Assembly: GCA_022592435.1 (NCBI GenBank)
Contig: JABYQS010000104.1
Coordinates: 62,001 to 126,000 of the forward strand
Direction of reading: 5' to 3'
Origin: Cerioporus squamosus
Lineage: Eukaryota; Basidiomycota; Agaricomycetes; Polyporales; Polyporaceae
Length of the DNA stretch: 64,000 nucleotides
The position numbers and the translations under genes were made by a program. Positions 17,601 through 28,759 of the stretch are shown one piece after another (within the stretch, counting starts at the first letter, position 1; each line of letters starts with the position of its first letter). The notes beneath the pieces are model-generated. The model was not told the DNA's origin. It searched no databases and saw only the letters and a list, made by a program, of their open reading frames with translations.

Positions 17601-20012
17601 GCGCAGGTGTGGATGACGTACATTTCCAAGCACTGTCCTGCGATCTACAAGGCGCATATTGGCGAGTTCTCGAAGGCGATCGCGGACGAGCGCAATGCGA
17701 GGCTTGTCGAGGTGTGTCTGCATGCGATGGCGGCCGCCGCGATGTCCGACGCTAAGCTCGCACCGAGCGATAAGTGCGTGAATGGTTGCTGTTGGTGGCG
17801 TCGTGGAGCTGACGGGTGGTGATAGGCGTACAGTTGAGCGTGTCCTGCGATTTGCGATGGAGTCGAACACGCGGCATGCCAAGTTCGCGGCACGACTGCT
17901 CTCCTGCATGAAGAACGCGGAGGAGCTCTGCGAGCAGGTCGTCGAGGTTCGCACTCAACTCCCGCTTTCTCTCACGAAGGTAGCAGATCTGACTTCCACG
18001 CGCAGTCGATAACAGATGAGCTGGAAGACGTCAACCCGGAGAAGCTCGTGGCGCATATCGCGGTGCTTGCGCAGCTTGCCCTCCGCGCGCCCGACGCGTT
18101 CGAGCAGAAGAGCGATGTGATCATGTCGTTTCTCGTCAAGCAGGTGCTCAAGTCCGCCCCTGACGAAGACGAGATGGAGACAGACACGGACTGGCTGGAT
18201 GATGCTGCGCTTCCTCTGGAGCTGCGGGCAAAGATCCTCGCACTCAAGTGTGCCGGAATCGATGTTTGGCGCATGTGGAGTCGGAGACGGCGTTGGACAT
18301 CGCCCAGCCGGTCATCCGGATGTTCTCGACTGTGCTGCAGTACGAGGGGTCGTTCTCGGCGGATGATGCAGACAGGTGCGTTGGTCATGCTTGACTGTAG
18401 GCGGACCCGCGCTGATGACTTGTGTATGTGATAGTCCGTGGGCTAGATCACGCATGAGGCTGCAGGCGACGACGTCGCTTCTTCACCTGTCGACAGTGAA
18501 CAAGTACGCATTGGAGGTGTCGAAGTACTTCGTGCCTATAGCAATCTCCATCCAGGTGCGTGATCTCTGCCTCCTCATGTATCCGGCATGGTTGCTAAAG
18601 CTAGGGAATCAGGATCCGGTGTACCAAGTGCGCATGACATTCCTGGATAAGCTCGTCTCGTTCTTGTCGCGCCGCAGGATACACGTGATGTACAACATCG
18701 TGCCGTTCTTGTGCGTCCACGATCCGGAGCACGATGTGAAGAATAAGGCAAGTCTTGTTGTAGTGCATCTAAGCCTCGTCGCTGTCGCTGACGCCACGCA
18801 CGCAGGCCCAAGCATACGTCAGGTATGCGGTAAAGGCCTTGCCCAAGGGTAAGTATTCTGGTCTTGCTCTCGGTGTTCACAAGCTCATGGTGGCACGAAC
18901 AGCCCTCAGGCTTGAGACCTTTGAGCACAACTTCATCCGGCTGCTGCATTTGCTCGCGCATCACCCCGACTTCAAGATCGATGCAGAGTCGATTCCCGAC
19001 ATGGCGGGGTAGGGTTTGCCAATTATGATATCGTAACTGCGTACTGACGCTTGCCCTTGCAGCTACATCCAGTTCTTCCTGGACCTGGTCGGGTCAAGTG
19101 ACAACATCGCGCTGCTGTATCACATCGCACAGAAAGCGAAGACGGTGCGAGACGCCGAGTCGCATGTCTACAGCGAGGTATGTAGCAACCTGCTGTACCT
19201 GCTCGTGGTGTTGTTAACTGCTTTGCAGAATCTGTATGCGTGTGCCGAGCTCGCCCAACATCTCATCAAGGCGTACGCCAAGGCAAAGTCTTGGAACTTA
19301 GAGACCTGGCCAGGAAAGGTCCGGTTGCCCCCGGATATCCTGAGACCGCTTCCCAGCGCTGAGGCTACGAACAAGGTATAGTCCTTTGCCCGAAGCTTAT
19401 GAGGCCTTGCTGACAAATATGGGTAGATCTTGAAGACAGTGTATCTGTCTGAACAGGCGTTGTCGTGGCTAGCTGAGAAGTCGAAACAGCCACATGAGGA
19501 GAAGGTATTGTGGCACCTCCCTTCCTACTTTCCGCGCGAGTACTCATTTCTTCATCTACGAGAAGAAGCCTCGCGCGCCGCGCCAGCCTGCGGCGAAGCG
19601 CAAAGCCGCAGGCCCCAAAGCAAATGGATCTGCAAAGTTTGTCGTTCCCGACTCCTATCCCTGTACACTCACTAATGGCTGCTTGCGCAGGCGTGCCCGG
19701 ACAGGGAAGAAGCGCAAGCAGGAGGACTCGGACGATGACGACGAGCAATCCGGTTCCGAGATGGACGAGGACGACAAGGAGAACGAAGGGGCGCTGTCGT
19801 CGCCTGCGAAGCCAGAGGAATCAGAGTCGTCCTCCGAAGAGGAGGCAGAGGGGGAGAAAAAGGAGAAGCCAGCCACAAGGGTGAGTGTCACTCCAAACGG
19901 TTTATCATGAACGTCTTCAAACCAACGCACCGCGTACTCTCAGGCTCGAGCGAAGAAGCAGGCCGCACGAGCCGCCAAGCGACAATCACAAGCGGCGCCG
20001 TCGGACGGATGA
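14637..20012 (+). CDS. PDS5: Sister chromatid cohesion factor Pds5
   Basis: Pds5 binds the cohesin kleisin and controls cohesion maintenance and release with Wapl and Eco1. The product starts MVAQTRTAGQPSPKKLRF and shows the conserved HEAT segments CCLADLLRLYAPDAPYN and FFRQLSTGLKGADSAYYNEY. Further on are QDPVYQVRMTFLDKL and HDPEHDVKNKAQAY. The tail is acidic/basic low complexity (EDSDDDDEQSGSEMDEDDKE), ending AKKQAARAAKRQSQ before the TGA at 20010-20012. Intron 1 (15261-15809) is 549 nt, ten times the usual size here. Near 17511-17516 the frame before (SSVAYSQ) and after (HNQSANQSFSVFAAG) differ by one base, so there is an apparent +1 frame break in a poorly conserved linker. Confidence 0.9.
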
Positions 20013-20572
20013 CGTCTGTCCGCTCCGTTCTACTAGGACTTTTCTTGCGCTCCTCTTGGACTCCTTCCTTTCCCCATCTATGTTATGCGCCGCGTTATCT
20101 TACGACATATGCTGTATCTTTGCTATCCTCCCTCGCTTGCTGTGTCTGCATCGCTCTAAGTAGTATCTTCTTCGGGACTGGCTGCTTGTAGGTGTCCTAG
20201 ATGTATTCCCCACCGAGTAATGACTTTCTTACGATCAGTACGACACATGCACATGTACACCTGGAGCTCCCTCTCGAGATCTCGCGATAGTATGACTATC
20301 AGACTTGCCCTCGTCCACGTCGCTTTAAGTACAATTGCCACTGCCGACAAGGGTTCGAACAAGCCGTTCACAAAAGTATGATGCGTGATCTAGATTGTAC
20401 ACGGAAACGAGGCCCGAGGGCCAATATTGCAGACAAGACAGCGACGATGCTATATGCAGGATGAGTATGAGGGTGTGTACGCTATGTGTTGACCGATAAC
20501 AATATACAAACGCGAGTCCATGAGAGATGGCGGTGGGTGGAGATCTTCCAGTCTGAAAGGAACAGTCTACGT
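20013..20572. other. Convergent intergenic stretch PDS5/BUR1
   Basis: 560 bp of AT-richer 3' flanking sequence between two converging genes. No supported coding or structured element was seen. Confidence 0.5.
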
Positions 20573-23500
20573 CTATCCGTAGTTCAGTTCGCCCCCGCCA
20601 CCAGCGTATCCGCCGCCAGGACGCGCGGTACCATTACGGCCCAGCGGCATCGGCGGGCGCGGCGGTAAGTGTGGCGGCCCTCTTCCATATTGGACGGGCG
20701 GCGGGGGCAGTGTCTGCGGCATCCCGGAGGCTTGACTCAAGATCTGAGGAACAGGTTGGCCTGGGCGGTAAACAATGGGCGGCAGCGTGGCGGGAGGAGG
20801 GACGGCGGGTACGGGTGGGTATCGCTGAGGATGGTATGCTGGTGCGTGAGTGCCGTACACCCCGGGAGCCATACCGCCGTTGGCGGAAGGTAGTAAGCGG
20901 GGGGCGGTCCGTTGCGGAAGGACTCTCGGGAGGCGGAGGGCGACCGTGTTGGCCGGCACCTGTGAATGGAGGCAAAGGTCTTGGTGGACCGTCAACAGCA
21001 GGAGGATGAATAGGCGCGCCTGCGGGAGCCTGATGACGGCGACCACGCTTGTCAAACTCATGGGACGCCTCGTAAGATGGGAGGCTAAAACAATGCGCGC
21101 GAGAAGACAGGGAAATCAATGGACAGCAACTATGACAGTCAAGGACGCTGCTTACGATTTGGGGTCTGCGGGCAGAGGATCCGTCCAGAAGTAATCGTGG
21201 TCTAAAGCCTGCGCGGCTGTCAGCCGTTGCCTTGGGTTGCAAACCATCAGCTTATCAAGAAGATCCACAGTCTCCTGGCCAATTCTACGAATGGTCATGA
21301 GCTTCAGCAATATGCCACAAGCAGGATCACACGAACGACTCGTATGTCTTCCGCAACCGCCGAGGGTGCATGCCAAAGGACTTCACTCCTTCGCAGCCCG
21401 GCAACAAGTCGTATTCGGGCCATTCCTCAGATGTCGGCGTGCCGCATAGTTGCCAGATCTTGTCCAGTTGATCGAGGTCCGAGGCTCCGGGAAGGATCGG
21501 TTTGCGGAAGAACATCTCGCCCAAGACGCAACTTGGAAACACAGTCAGCTCCATACCTACCACAATGGTTACGGATGCCTGTCAACCAGGTCGTTAACTC
21601 ACCCAACACCCCACATATCGACTTCGCCGCCATACTGTCGAGCGCCCAGCAGAAGCTCGGGAGGACGATACCAGCGTGTCACGACACAGTTGGTGTACTT
21701 CCGCTCCCTACCTTTCGCGTCTTCCTTCTGCCAGACGATGCTCGGGTCGAAGGCGCGCGCAAGGCCGAAATCGGCGATCTTCAGACAACCGTCGTTCGAG
21801 ATGAGCAAGTTTGCTGCTTTCATATCTCGGTGCAGGATGTGGTTCTAGAAGAGATGTAGGCCAGATCGTTTAGCAGAGAAGACCGAAACGCATACCCGGT
21901 GCATGTACTCAGTGCCCTCCAAGAGCTGCTTCATATAAAGCTTTATCTGGCTGGGAGTAAGCTTCACGCGCTCGTTCTCCAGCAGACCAGCCAGATCATG
22001 GTCCATATATGGGAACACCATGTACACCGACAAAGGCGCCTCCTTCCCATGACCTGTATGCCACGTAAGGATCAGCGAACGAAGGTAGGTATGGCAGGCA
22101 AGAAGTCGCGTACTTCTCACAACGAACATATCGAGGATATCGACGATGCAGGGATGTCGTAGCGCCTTCAGGATCTTGATCTCACGCAAGGCAGTCACAG
22201 GCATACCCTCCTTCTCATTGTGCATGAGGATACGTTTCAACGCGACAGCGGTGCCATTCACGCGGTGTTGTGCCTTGTGCACCTCTCTGTTGACGATCAT
22301 CAGGCATGTGTAGCATGAAGGGCTACAAAAGAGACATACCCGAAAGTACCCTCACCGAGCTTCGTAAGCACAGTGTAGTCGCTCTGCTGGCCACAGCCCA
22401 CAAACGTCCGTCCATATGCAGCTTCTTCCTCCTCACGGGTACGATGCACAGGCTTCCGCTTCGGTTTCCGTGCGACAGTAGGCTTACTCGGACCTGCAGT
22501 TTGATGCTGCTCGGGTGCGGCAGCTGCTCGTACTTCAGACTCTACTCTCGGGAGAAAGGTGGCAATGAGTTGAGGAGAGTGGGCATTTACTGGCGTAGGG
22601 GGCCTCGGAGGAAGAGAAATAGACACTGGAGGCACTGGAGGTGGCCTTCCTGAGGGCGGTGGAGGGCTCTTGGTCGGCTCAGGCAAGCTATGATCACTTG
22701 GTGTCGCCCTGGGGGATATGAGGCGCGGCGGCGATACCAGACGAGCGGCGGAAGGCGACTTTGGTGCAAACGACTCGATGACGTCTGCATGATCAATGTT
22801 AGACGTACTGACGCAATGACCATCATGGTACAGACCTTCGCGACCATTACGGTAGTTGTCGTACCGGTCAGGGAGGGGACTTCGTCTACGACCCCAGCGA
22901 TCGTCCTCTTCTCGCCATCTGTCGCGTTCGTACAGAGGCCGGTACGCTGCCGGGTCTGGGACGACGGGCCGAGACGGTGGTAGTCGATGCTTCTCCTGCC
23001 AGAACTAGGCGTCAAGGGAGAGCGAGGTGAAGACGGGGAGCGGGGAGAACGAGAACGGGGAGATGGAGGAGAGCGAGAGCGAGACACAGGTTTGTGGTCC
23101 CGATGTCGCGGTGGAGATGGCGAACGGTACGGTCTCCGTCCAGGTGAACGGGGGTACGGTCGAGAGTCGGGAATATGGCTCTGCGCTTCCCAGCGTGGAC
23201 GGTCATACCTGCCAGGACCAGGCTGCCAGCTGTCTGCGCCCCAGGAGCGCGTGTTGCGGTCGTCGGGTCGGGGAGGAAGCCCATACCGTCGATGATTATC
23301 CTCGTCGCGATACCTCCGCTCATCCTCTCGCTCATAACCTCCCGACTTATCTTTCGCCGCTCCATTAGCCCCGTTTTCCTGCGCCCCGGTCTTCTTCTTG
23401 AAGGGAAAGGGAACCTTGGCTGGAAGTTTGGCCGGCTTCGACGGTGAAGGGGAACGTAACCTTGCCACCGGGGGCGGAGACGCGTCGTCCAATTCGCCCT

Positions 23501-23588
23501 CTTCCGGGGACGATGTCGCCTGGCGTTTGCTGGGTCGGTCGCGGTCTGGCGATGTCGATGCAGGTCGTTTTGGCAGAGAGGAGAGCAT
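20573..23588 (-). CDS. BUR1: CDK9/Bur1-type cyclin-dependent kinase (P-TEFb catalytic subunit)
   Basis: This kinase phosphorylates Spt5 and the RNA polymerase II tail during elongation. The start [14 protein letters not shown] at 23588 leads into an Arg/Ser/Pro-rich extension containing [10 protein letters not shown]. The kinase core shows the Gly loop GEGTFG, the Lys in TAVALKRI, and the Cdk9-like [19 protein letters not shown]. It also has [17 protein letters not shown], catalytic [16 protein letters not shown] and the T-loop [15 protein letters not shown]. The C-lobe has GCEGVKSF and the typical HEFDKR after the last helix. The tail is Pro/Gly-rich, ending GGGGELNYG. In the tail (about 20.88-20.95 kb) the likely reading ([11 protein letters not shown], then GGMAPGVYG) changes frame twice, so either small introns or base errors are present. 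An upstream in-frame ATG at 23669 is less likely. Confidence 0.87.
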
Positions 23589-23868
23589 GTCGAGCTCGAC
23601 GAGTACGTCGTCGAAGTCGATGGCAAGAGCAATGACCTCGACCAGCAGCCACCAGACTTCACTAGGCACGGGCGTTACGTAATTAAACCATCCGTATATG
23701 GAAGGTGTCTATGTTCAAGGGCCAACCACGATCCCCAGCGTCCAGGCCTCCCGAATGCCCGGGCAACTGTTCTCCAGGCCTCAAGGCCAGCCGCACCAAA
23801 CCTCGTCAAAAGAGAGCATCGCAAAGCATAGATACGTACAACCAAGACTACCAAGCGTGACTACTACT

Positions 23869-25440
23869 CTACATGGGCATAGTCAGATAACCCCACATCC
23901 AGAACCGAATCCCAGCCCCAAGCTTCCTAGTCTTCTGGGACTCCGGACTGGGCGGCGTCGCGTGCCCGTCCGAGTCGACGTCCCCGCCGCGGTCTTTTGG
24001 CTTGCGCTTAACGCGCGCAAAGATGCCGACCTCAGGGTCGCGAATGAAGTTGACGATGACCATGGGCCAGGAGGGGTGCGAGGGGATGGTGTCGTAGAAC
24101 TCGGGTGCGAGCGCACGGAGCGCGGGCAGCCGCGTCCACGCGACCGAGGGGAAGTCGTGGTGTTCGTTGTGGTAGCCGACCTGTGTCCGTGCCATGTCAG
24201 TACTCAGTCACATTGTCGAGCAAGGGCAAGAGGAAAAGGACGCACGTTGTACGCGAAGACGTTGAGCGGGCCGTAGTAGGAGTACGTCTCCTGCTGGAGG
24301 CCGTCCCAGACGTAGTGCTCGGCGATGAAGTGGCCCGCAAGCGGGTGCAGGCTGCCGGCGAAGAAGCTGGACATGAGCAGGTAGATGAGCGCGTTCTTCC
24401 CGCAGGTCGCGACGAGGACGTAGTCGAAGAGGAGCTGCGTGGCGAGGTTGGCGAGGTGCCACTGCGTCAGCGCCTGCGTGCGCACGAATCCCGGGCGGAG
24501 GGCGTAGAAGAGGATCTGGAACGTCCTGCATGCCGGCGGAGCGTCAGAGCTTCGAATGTATTCACGACGCACGCGAGAAGCGAATAGAGAGGGGAAGGGC
24601 ATGGGACGGACGTACGCGAAAAAGACCTTGCCGAGCACGTTGTTCAGGCAGATTAGCTCGAAGTGTGTGGGGAGGTCGGTGTCGATCCCGTCTTCCCCAA
24701 GGAACTTATGGTGCTCGATGTGGTACCTCTGTAAGAGACAAAGGCGCGACAGCGCCGTTCACCCGCCGCTCCTTCTCGCATAGACATGGGTGCGCACCTT
24801 GAATGCGGCCGAGTATGGGATGCCGATGGGAAGGTTCGCGAAGACAGCGAGAGCCTTGTTGGCTTTGACGCTCCTAAACGCGAGGTTGTGCGTGATCTCG
24901 TGGATGGCAAGGAAGAGGTTGTGGTTCGCGGTGCCCCCGATCGCGTACGCCGTGAGGAGGAAGAGCGGGGACAAGGGGTGCGTGTTTCGCAGGAGGTATG
25001 CGAGGCCAATTTGTAGTGAGACGACAAAGAGCACGACCCACTTCGTAAGAGGTTCGTGGCCCATGAGTTTTGTTACCTACGAGACGTCCACCTGAGCCTC
25101 GCAGCCATGAACCAATCAAGTGTAGGAACGTACCTCTGGGTGCGCCTTCATAATTGCCATTCTCCGTGTCCTATGGGGCTCCTCCGTCATCAGCCATAGG
25201 AAGTCCGACGGGTCCTGCGGGGGTGCTATGTGTGCCTTGCCATCGTCCTCTGCCGTCGGCCGGGGCACCTCCGTCCTCCGCGGTGACCGTCCCTCGTCCA
25301 GCGACTCCGCGCCCCCGAAGAAGCTGAAGTCTGTCTAGAGCGTTAGCTCCGGAGCTAGGCAGCGGATGTCCATGGTATTTGTAGATAGAGTTGCGGGAGT
25401 GACACGACATACCGACCGATTTCTCCGTCTTAGCAGCCAT
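23869..25440 (-). CDS. DES1: Sphingolipid delta-4 desaturase
   Basis: Membrane di-iron desaturase introducing the delta-4 double bond of ceramide long-chain bases at the ER. Exon 1 is 28 nt (25413-25440, MAAKTEKSV). Exon 2 (25134-25330) carries DPSDFLWLMTEEPHRTRR, the family N-terminal motif. Exon 3 starts at 25076 with VTKLMGHEPLTKW. All three His boxes are visible: HEITHN, HIEHHKF and HNEHHDFP. Hydrophobic spans include VVLFVVSLQIGLAYLL and ALIYLLMSSFFAGSL. The TAG stop is at 23869, after WMWGYLTMPM. The gene is divergent from the SUZ12-like gene across 514 bp. Confidence 0.93.
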
Positions 25441-25954
25441 GGATGTCTCGCCTCAGTTATGCTCCCGGGAACACCAGCGTGCTCGAAAGACCTCAGGGAG
25501 GAAGCAGGGCGTGACACACGCGTGAGAGAGACTGCAAGCAGAAGAGCCCACGTCCAGGGATCCAACGTGCACAGTCTGAGTAAGTACCAAAGTGGTACTC
25601 GCGCTTTTGCTGGCGACGGCGCGTCTGTTACCGGCGCGTCGATCGGGCGCGTGTTTGTCCGTGTTGTCCAGAGGCTTTCGATCCTCACACAGCCAAACAC
25701 GGTCCAGGTGAAACCTCGGTCCGCCTGGGACGTCGTACCACTAGGCCAGTCTTGTCGAACCACCCTCCTTTCAGACTGCCGACTACGGTATATCTGACTT
25801 CAAATCATAAGTGGCCTCACCGTTCCTCATGGGCCTCAGATCTCGGGAACTGGGTTACCGCAGCATCTCAATTCCTCATTGGCAAGTTAGCAGATCTGCT
25901 GGCAGGACGTAAGCAGGAGGACGTAGTGACCCCAGCTAGACCAAGTATCGCATC
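25441..25954. promoter_or_regulatory. Divergent promoter region DES1/SUZ12-like
   Basis: 514 bp between the start codons of two divergent genes. No coding sequence or obvious TATA box was recognised, and the exact start of the plus-strand gene is uncertain. Confidence 0.4.
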
Positions 25955-28759
25955 ATGTCCTCCAACAGTGATGCAGGTCCTTCGCACGAACGCCGCGTCA
26001 CCAAAACGGGAACTCGGAAATCCGCACAACCAAGGGAACAGCTTCGCCCCGGCCACGCGAGGAAAACCATACCCGCAGTCGTAGGCCCTGCCAGGAAGAC
26101 CATAATCACATCCGCAAATGAGCAGCTCCTCCCCGGCCCTGCCAGGAAGACAGTTATCGCAGCCGCAAGCCAGCAGCTCCGCCCTGGCCGTGTCAGGGAG
26201 TCTGCAGGATCCGATACAAGGCGAGACAAAGTTGGATTGGTTGCTGCTGTTTGCCCTTCTCACATGCATCAACAGTGACAGAGATAGAGATTTTCAACTG
26301 GCCGACGACGGCCGGCGCACCACCGCGCGCAAGGCCGCCGAACCAACGTTGCAATCGCAACCCAACCGACCAAAGTCGACTTTCAGCTACGTCGCACCAC
26401 TGCTCCGCGCTCGGACGCTGCCCACCAAGGAAGGGCCCTTGCTGCCGTCCGCCCATGTAGCAGAGGACCGCAGGGAGCGGGAGACGCGGCGGGAGCGGGA
26501 TGAATACGACCTCGGATCTACGCGGAGTGCCCCCAGGACGTCGTTGCCCTCGATGTCCGTGCAGCGGCGGGTGGCGCAGTCCCCACGCAAGCAGCAGCAA
26601 CCAGTGTCAAGGAGGGCGCCAGTCATAACCTCGGCACGCGGTCCAGTCCCCCTCGACCGCATCCCGGATGCTCGGGTCCATGTTGGACGCGGAGGGAAGC
26701 TAGTTTTTGGAAGTAGTGACAGCGAGGACGAGTCCTCTTCCTCTGATGAGGTTGTGCAATTTCAGTACGTCTCACCCTCGACTCTCGATTGTCATCAAAG
26801 ACTTCGATTGACCTACTTCAGGCATGCTAGGAAAACGAGTGGGGGAAAAGCACCCCGAAAGATTCTATCCGCGACGAAAGCGGCCCGCAAGACGCGGCCA
26901 GGTGCGGAACGGCCAGACCCGGTCATTCGGCTCACCAAAGCAGCCAAGAAGCTCAGCGTGCGTGCCGGGGAAGACGACGGCGCAGGCAGTTCCCGAAGGC
27001 TCATCCCAGGAGAGAGGTTGGCTCGGAAACTACAGGCCACGCCCGCCCTCGTGTCTGACGATGAGGATGTCATCGTGCTCTCGGACTCGGACTCAGACGT
27101 TGACGAACTCCTCGCTGCATTAGACGCGCTCACGCTGGCGGATGCGCGCATGCAGAAGCGCAAGCGACTGCCTTTCCTGCTGAGGAATCTCCGGAAGGGC
27201 TTCATGTACCAGTGCCAGAGACATGGCATCCGTGTCGCGCCTCCCAACGCCCCGAGGGGCGCAGTGAAGGTCGTGTTCAAGTACTACCTCGAGACGAAGG
27301 ACTCGGGTGCTTCGAGTGACTCGAGCTCGGATGCACGGGAGTATCAGACGTACGTCGGGAGCATGGCTGACTGGCGTTGTCCGATGTGCGAGCTGCACAA
27401 GCCGTTTGCTACGAGGGAGATGCTGATCTTCCATCTGTCGCGCGACCATTCCGGGGTGAAGGCTTCCTGGAGGGAGATCACGGTGCGCAACGTAAGTCCG
27501 CACCTGTCATTCCATGCAATACCACGCGACTGAAGTCAACACAGGAACACCGATGGCGGCTGGATCTTGTTATCCCAGATATCGCGGAGCTCGATGAGAG
27601 CTCATCTGAGGAGGAAGAAGAGCCTCCGGAGGTGCCGCAGGCACAAGAGGATGTCGCTCCCAGCCCAGCCGAAGCCCAGCCAGAAACTCTCGTGTCTCCG
27701 CCCGCAGCGCCGCTCTTTTTGCCAGACAGCGAATCCGAGGAGTCTCCTCCGCCAACCACACCGCCTACCCTCTTCTCCACCGAAGAAGTCGAAGAGAAGA
27801 AGGTGCTGATTCGCTCCTCCTCGTCTCCTACACCTCCATCGACAATCAAGCAGGGCCAGTCCCCACCGCCGCACGGCCGTGGACGGCCATCCCTCCCCAC
27901 CGCCGCACCGACCTCCTACCGCGGCTCGTTGCCCTCGCGCTACCCCAGCCCGCCGCCCCCTTCCAACAAGCTCGGGCCCGCGGCGCAATACCCGTATCTC
28001 CCGGAGAAGGGCAAAGACGGGCAGGAGCTGTACTCGTGCCGCATCGGGGGGCCGCGGCTGTTCGACTTGGTGAGCATGCTCCCGACAGAGGAGTTTGGCG
28101 TCATGGCATGGGCGGTCGTGGATCGGGAGGAGGAGCTGTTCGAGATGGAGGACCTGCGGGACGAGGATAAGGTCATGCTGGCGCTGTGGAACCGGTGGAT
28201 CATGCTGAATCGGTGCGTGCTCGCTCTCGCTCTCGTCCCCCATGACGCTGACAGCTTCTGTTGCGAAGATCGTCGTTCATCTTCAAGGACTACTTTGAGG
28301 GCGTGAAGCTCTTCATCAAGAAGTACTGGGAGATCATACATCAGGCGGCGGGGTGGCGCACTCTGCGGGAGTTCCTCATCGTGAGCTTTGGATTTCCTTC
28401 CTTCCTTTCTCTCTTTGTGGATGACAGGAGTGGCTGACACTGCACCTGCAGACGTTGAGCGTGAACAAGTTCCTTACCTTCGACAAGGTGCTGAAGTCTC
28501 TGCAGTACTACGAATCGTTCACCGGGATGGCACTATGGTACAAGGATGATATCGCTGCTGAGGCGGCGTCTTGACTTGGTTCAGTTGGTCAGCAAGTGCA
28601 TCGATCTGGGACGGTCGTGGACAGCTGCACATGAGGTGAGCCTATGGCGGGTTCTGCCCTCCACCCACATTTTATGCCCTCCGACTGTCGCAGGGTCTCT
28701 TTGATGTCGACATGATGAACCTTATCTTCCTGCCGTCAATTGTCAAGCTCAGCTATTGA
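25955..28759 (+). CDS. SUZ12: SUZ12-like Polycomb (PRC2) subunit with VEFS box and an H3-tail-like segment
   Basis: SUZ12 is a core subunit of PRC2, the H3K27 methyltransferase. Seen: a C2H2-type finger near 27378-27450 (CPMCELHKPFATREMLIFHL then H), then an acidic/Pro-rich linker. Near 28.16-28.53 kb is a VEFS-like region: KVMLALWNRWIMLNR, then KKYWEIIHQAAGWRTLREFL, then LKSLQYYESFTGM. The N-terminal half is basic and disordered. It contains three ARKT repeats (K37, K48, K65 from the ATG at 25955) and, at 26823-26900, a close copy of the histone H3 tail. A 57-nt intron (26766-26822) ends just before that segment. The first splice (perhaps 26200-26275) has a weak donor, so the N-terminus is uncertain; a start at 26118 is the alternative. 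Near the 3' end either a 55-nt intron (28538-28592, weak GTACAA donor) or a frameshift leads to LGRSWTAAHE and a final exon ending FLPSIVKLSY. Confidence 0.75.
26823..26900 (+). other. Histone H3 N-terminal tail mimic inside the SUZ12-like protein
   Basis: Codons read HARKTSGGKAPRK, then ILS, then ATKAARKTRP, with the preceding residue Q completed across the splice. Aligned to H3 Q5-P30, 20 of 26 residues are identical with one inserted Ser. The equivalents of K9, K14, K18, K23 and K27 are all kept. S10, T11 and S28 are exchanged only for Thr or Ser. This is coding sequence in the frame of the zinc finger and the acidic region downstream, not a stray histone gene: there is no histone fold. 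Confidence 0.85.
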
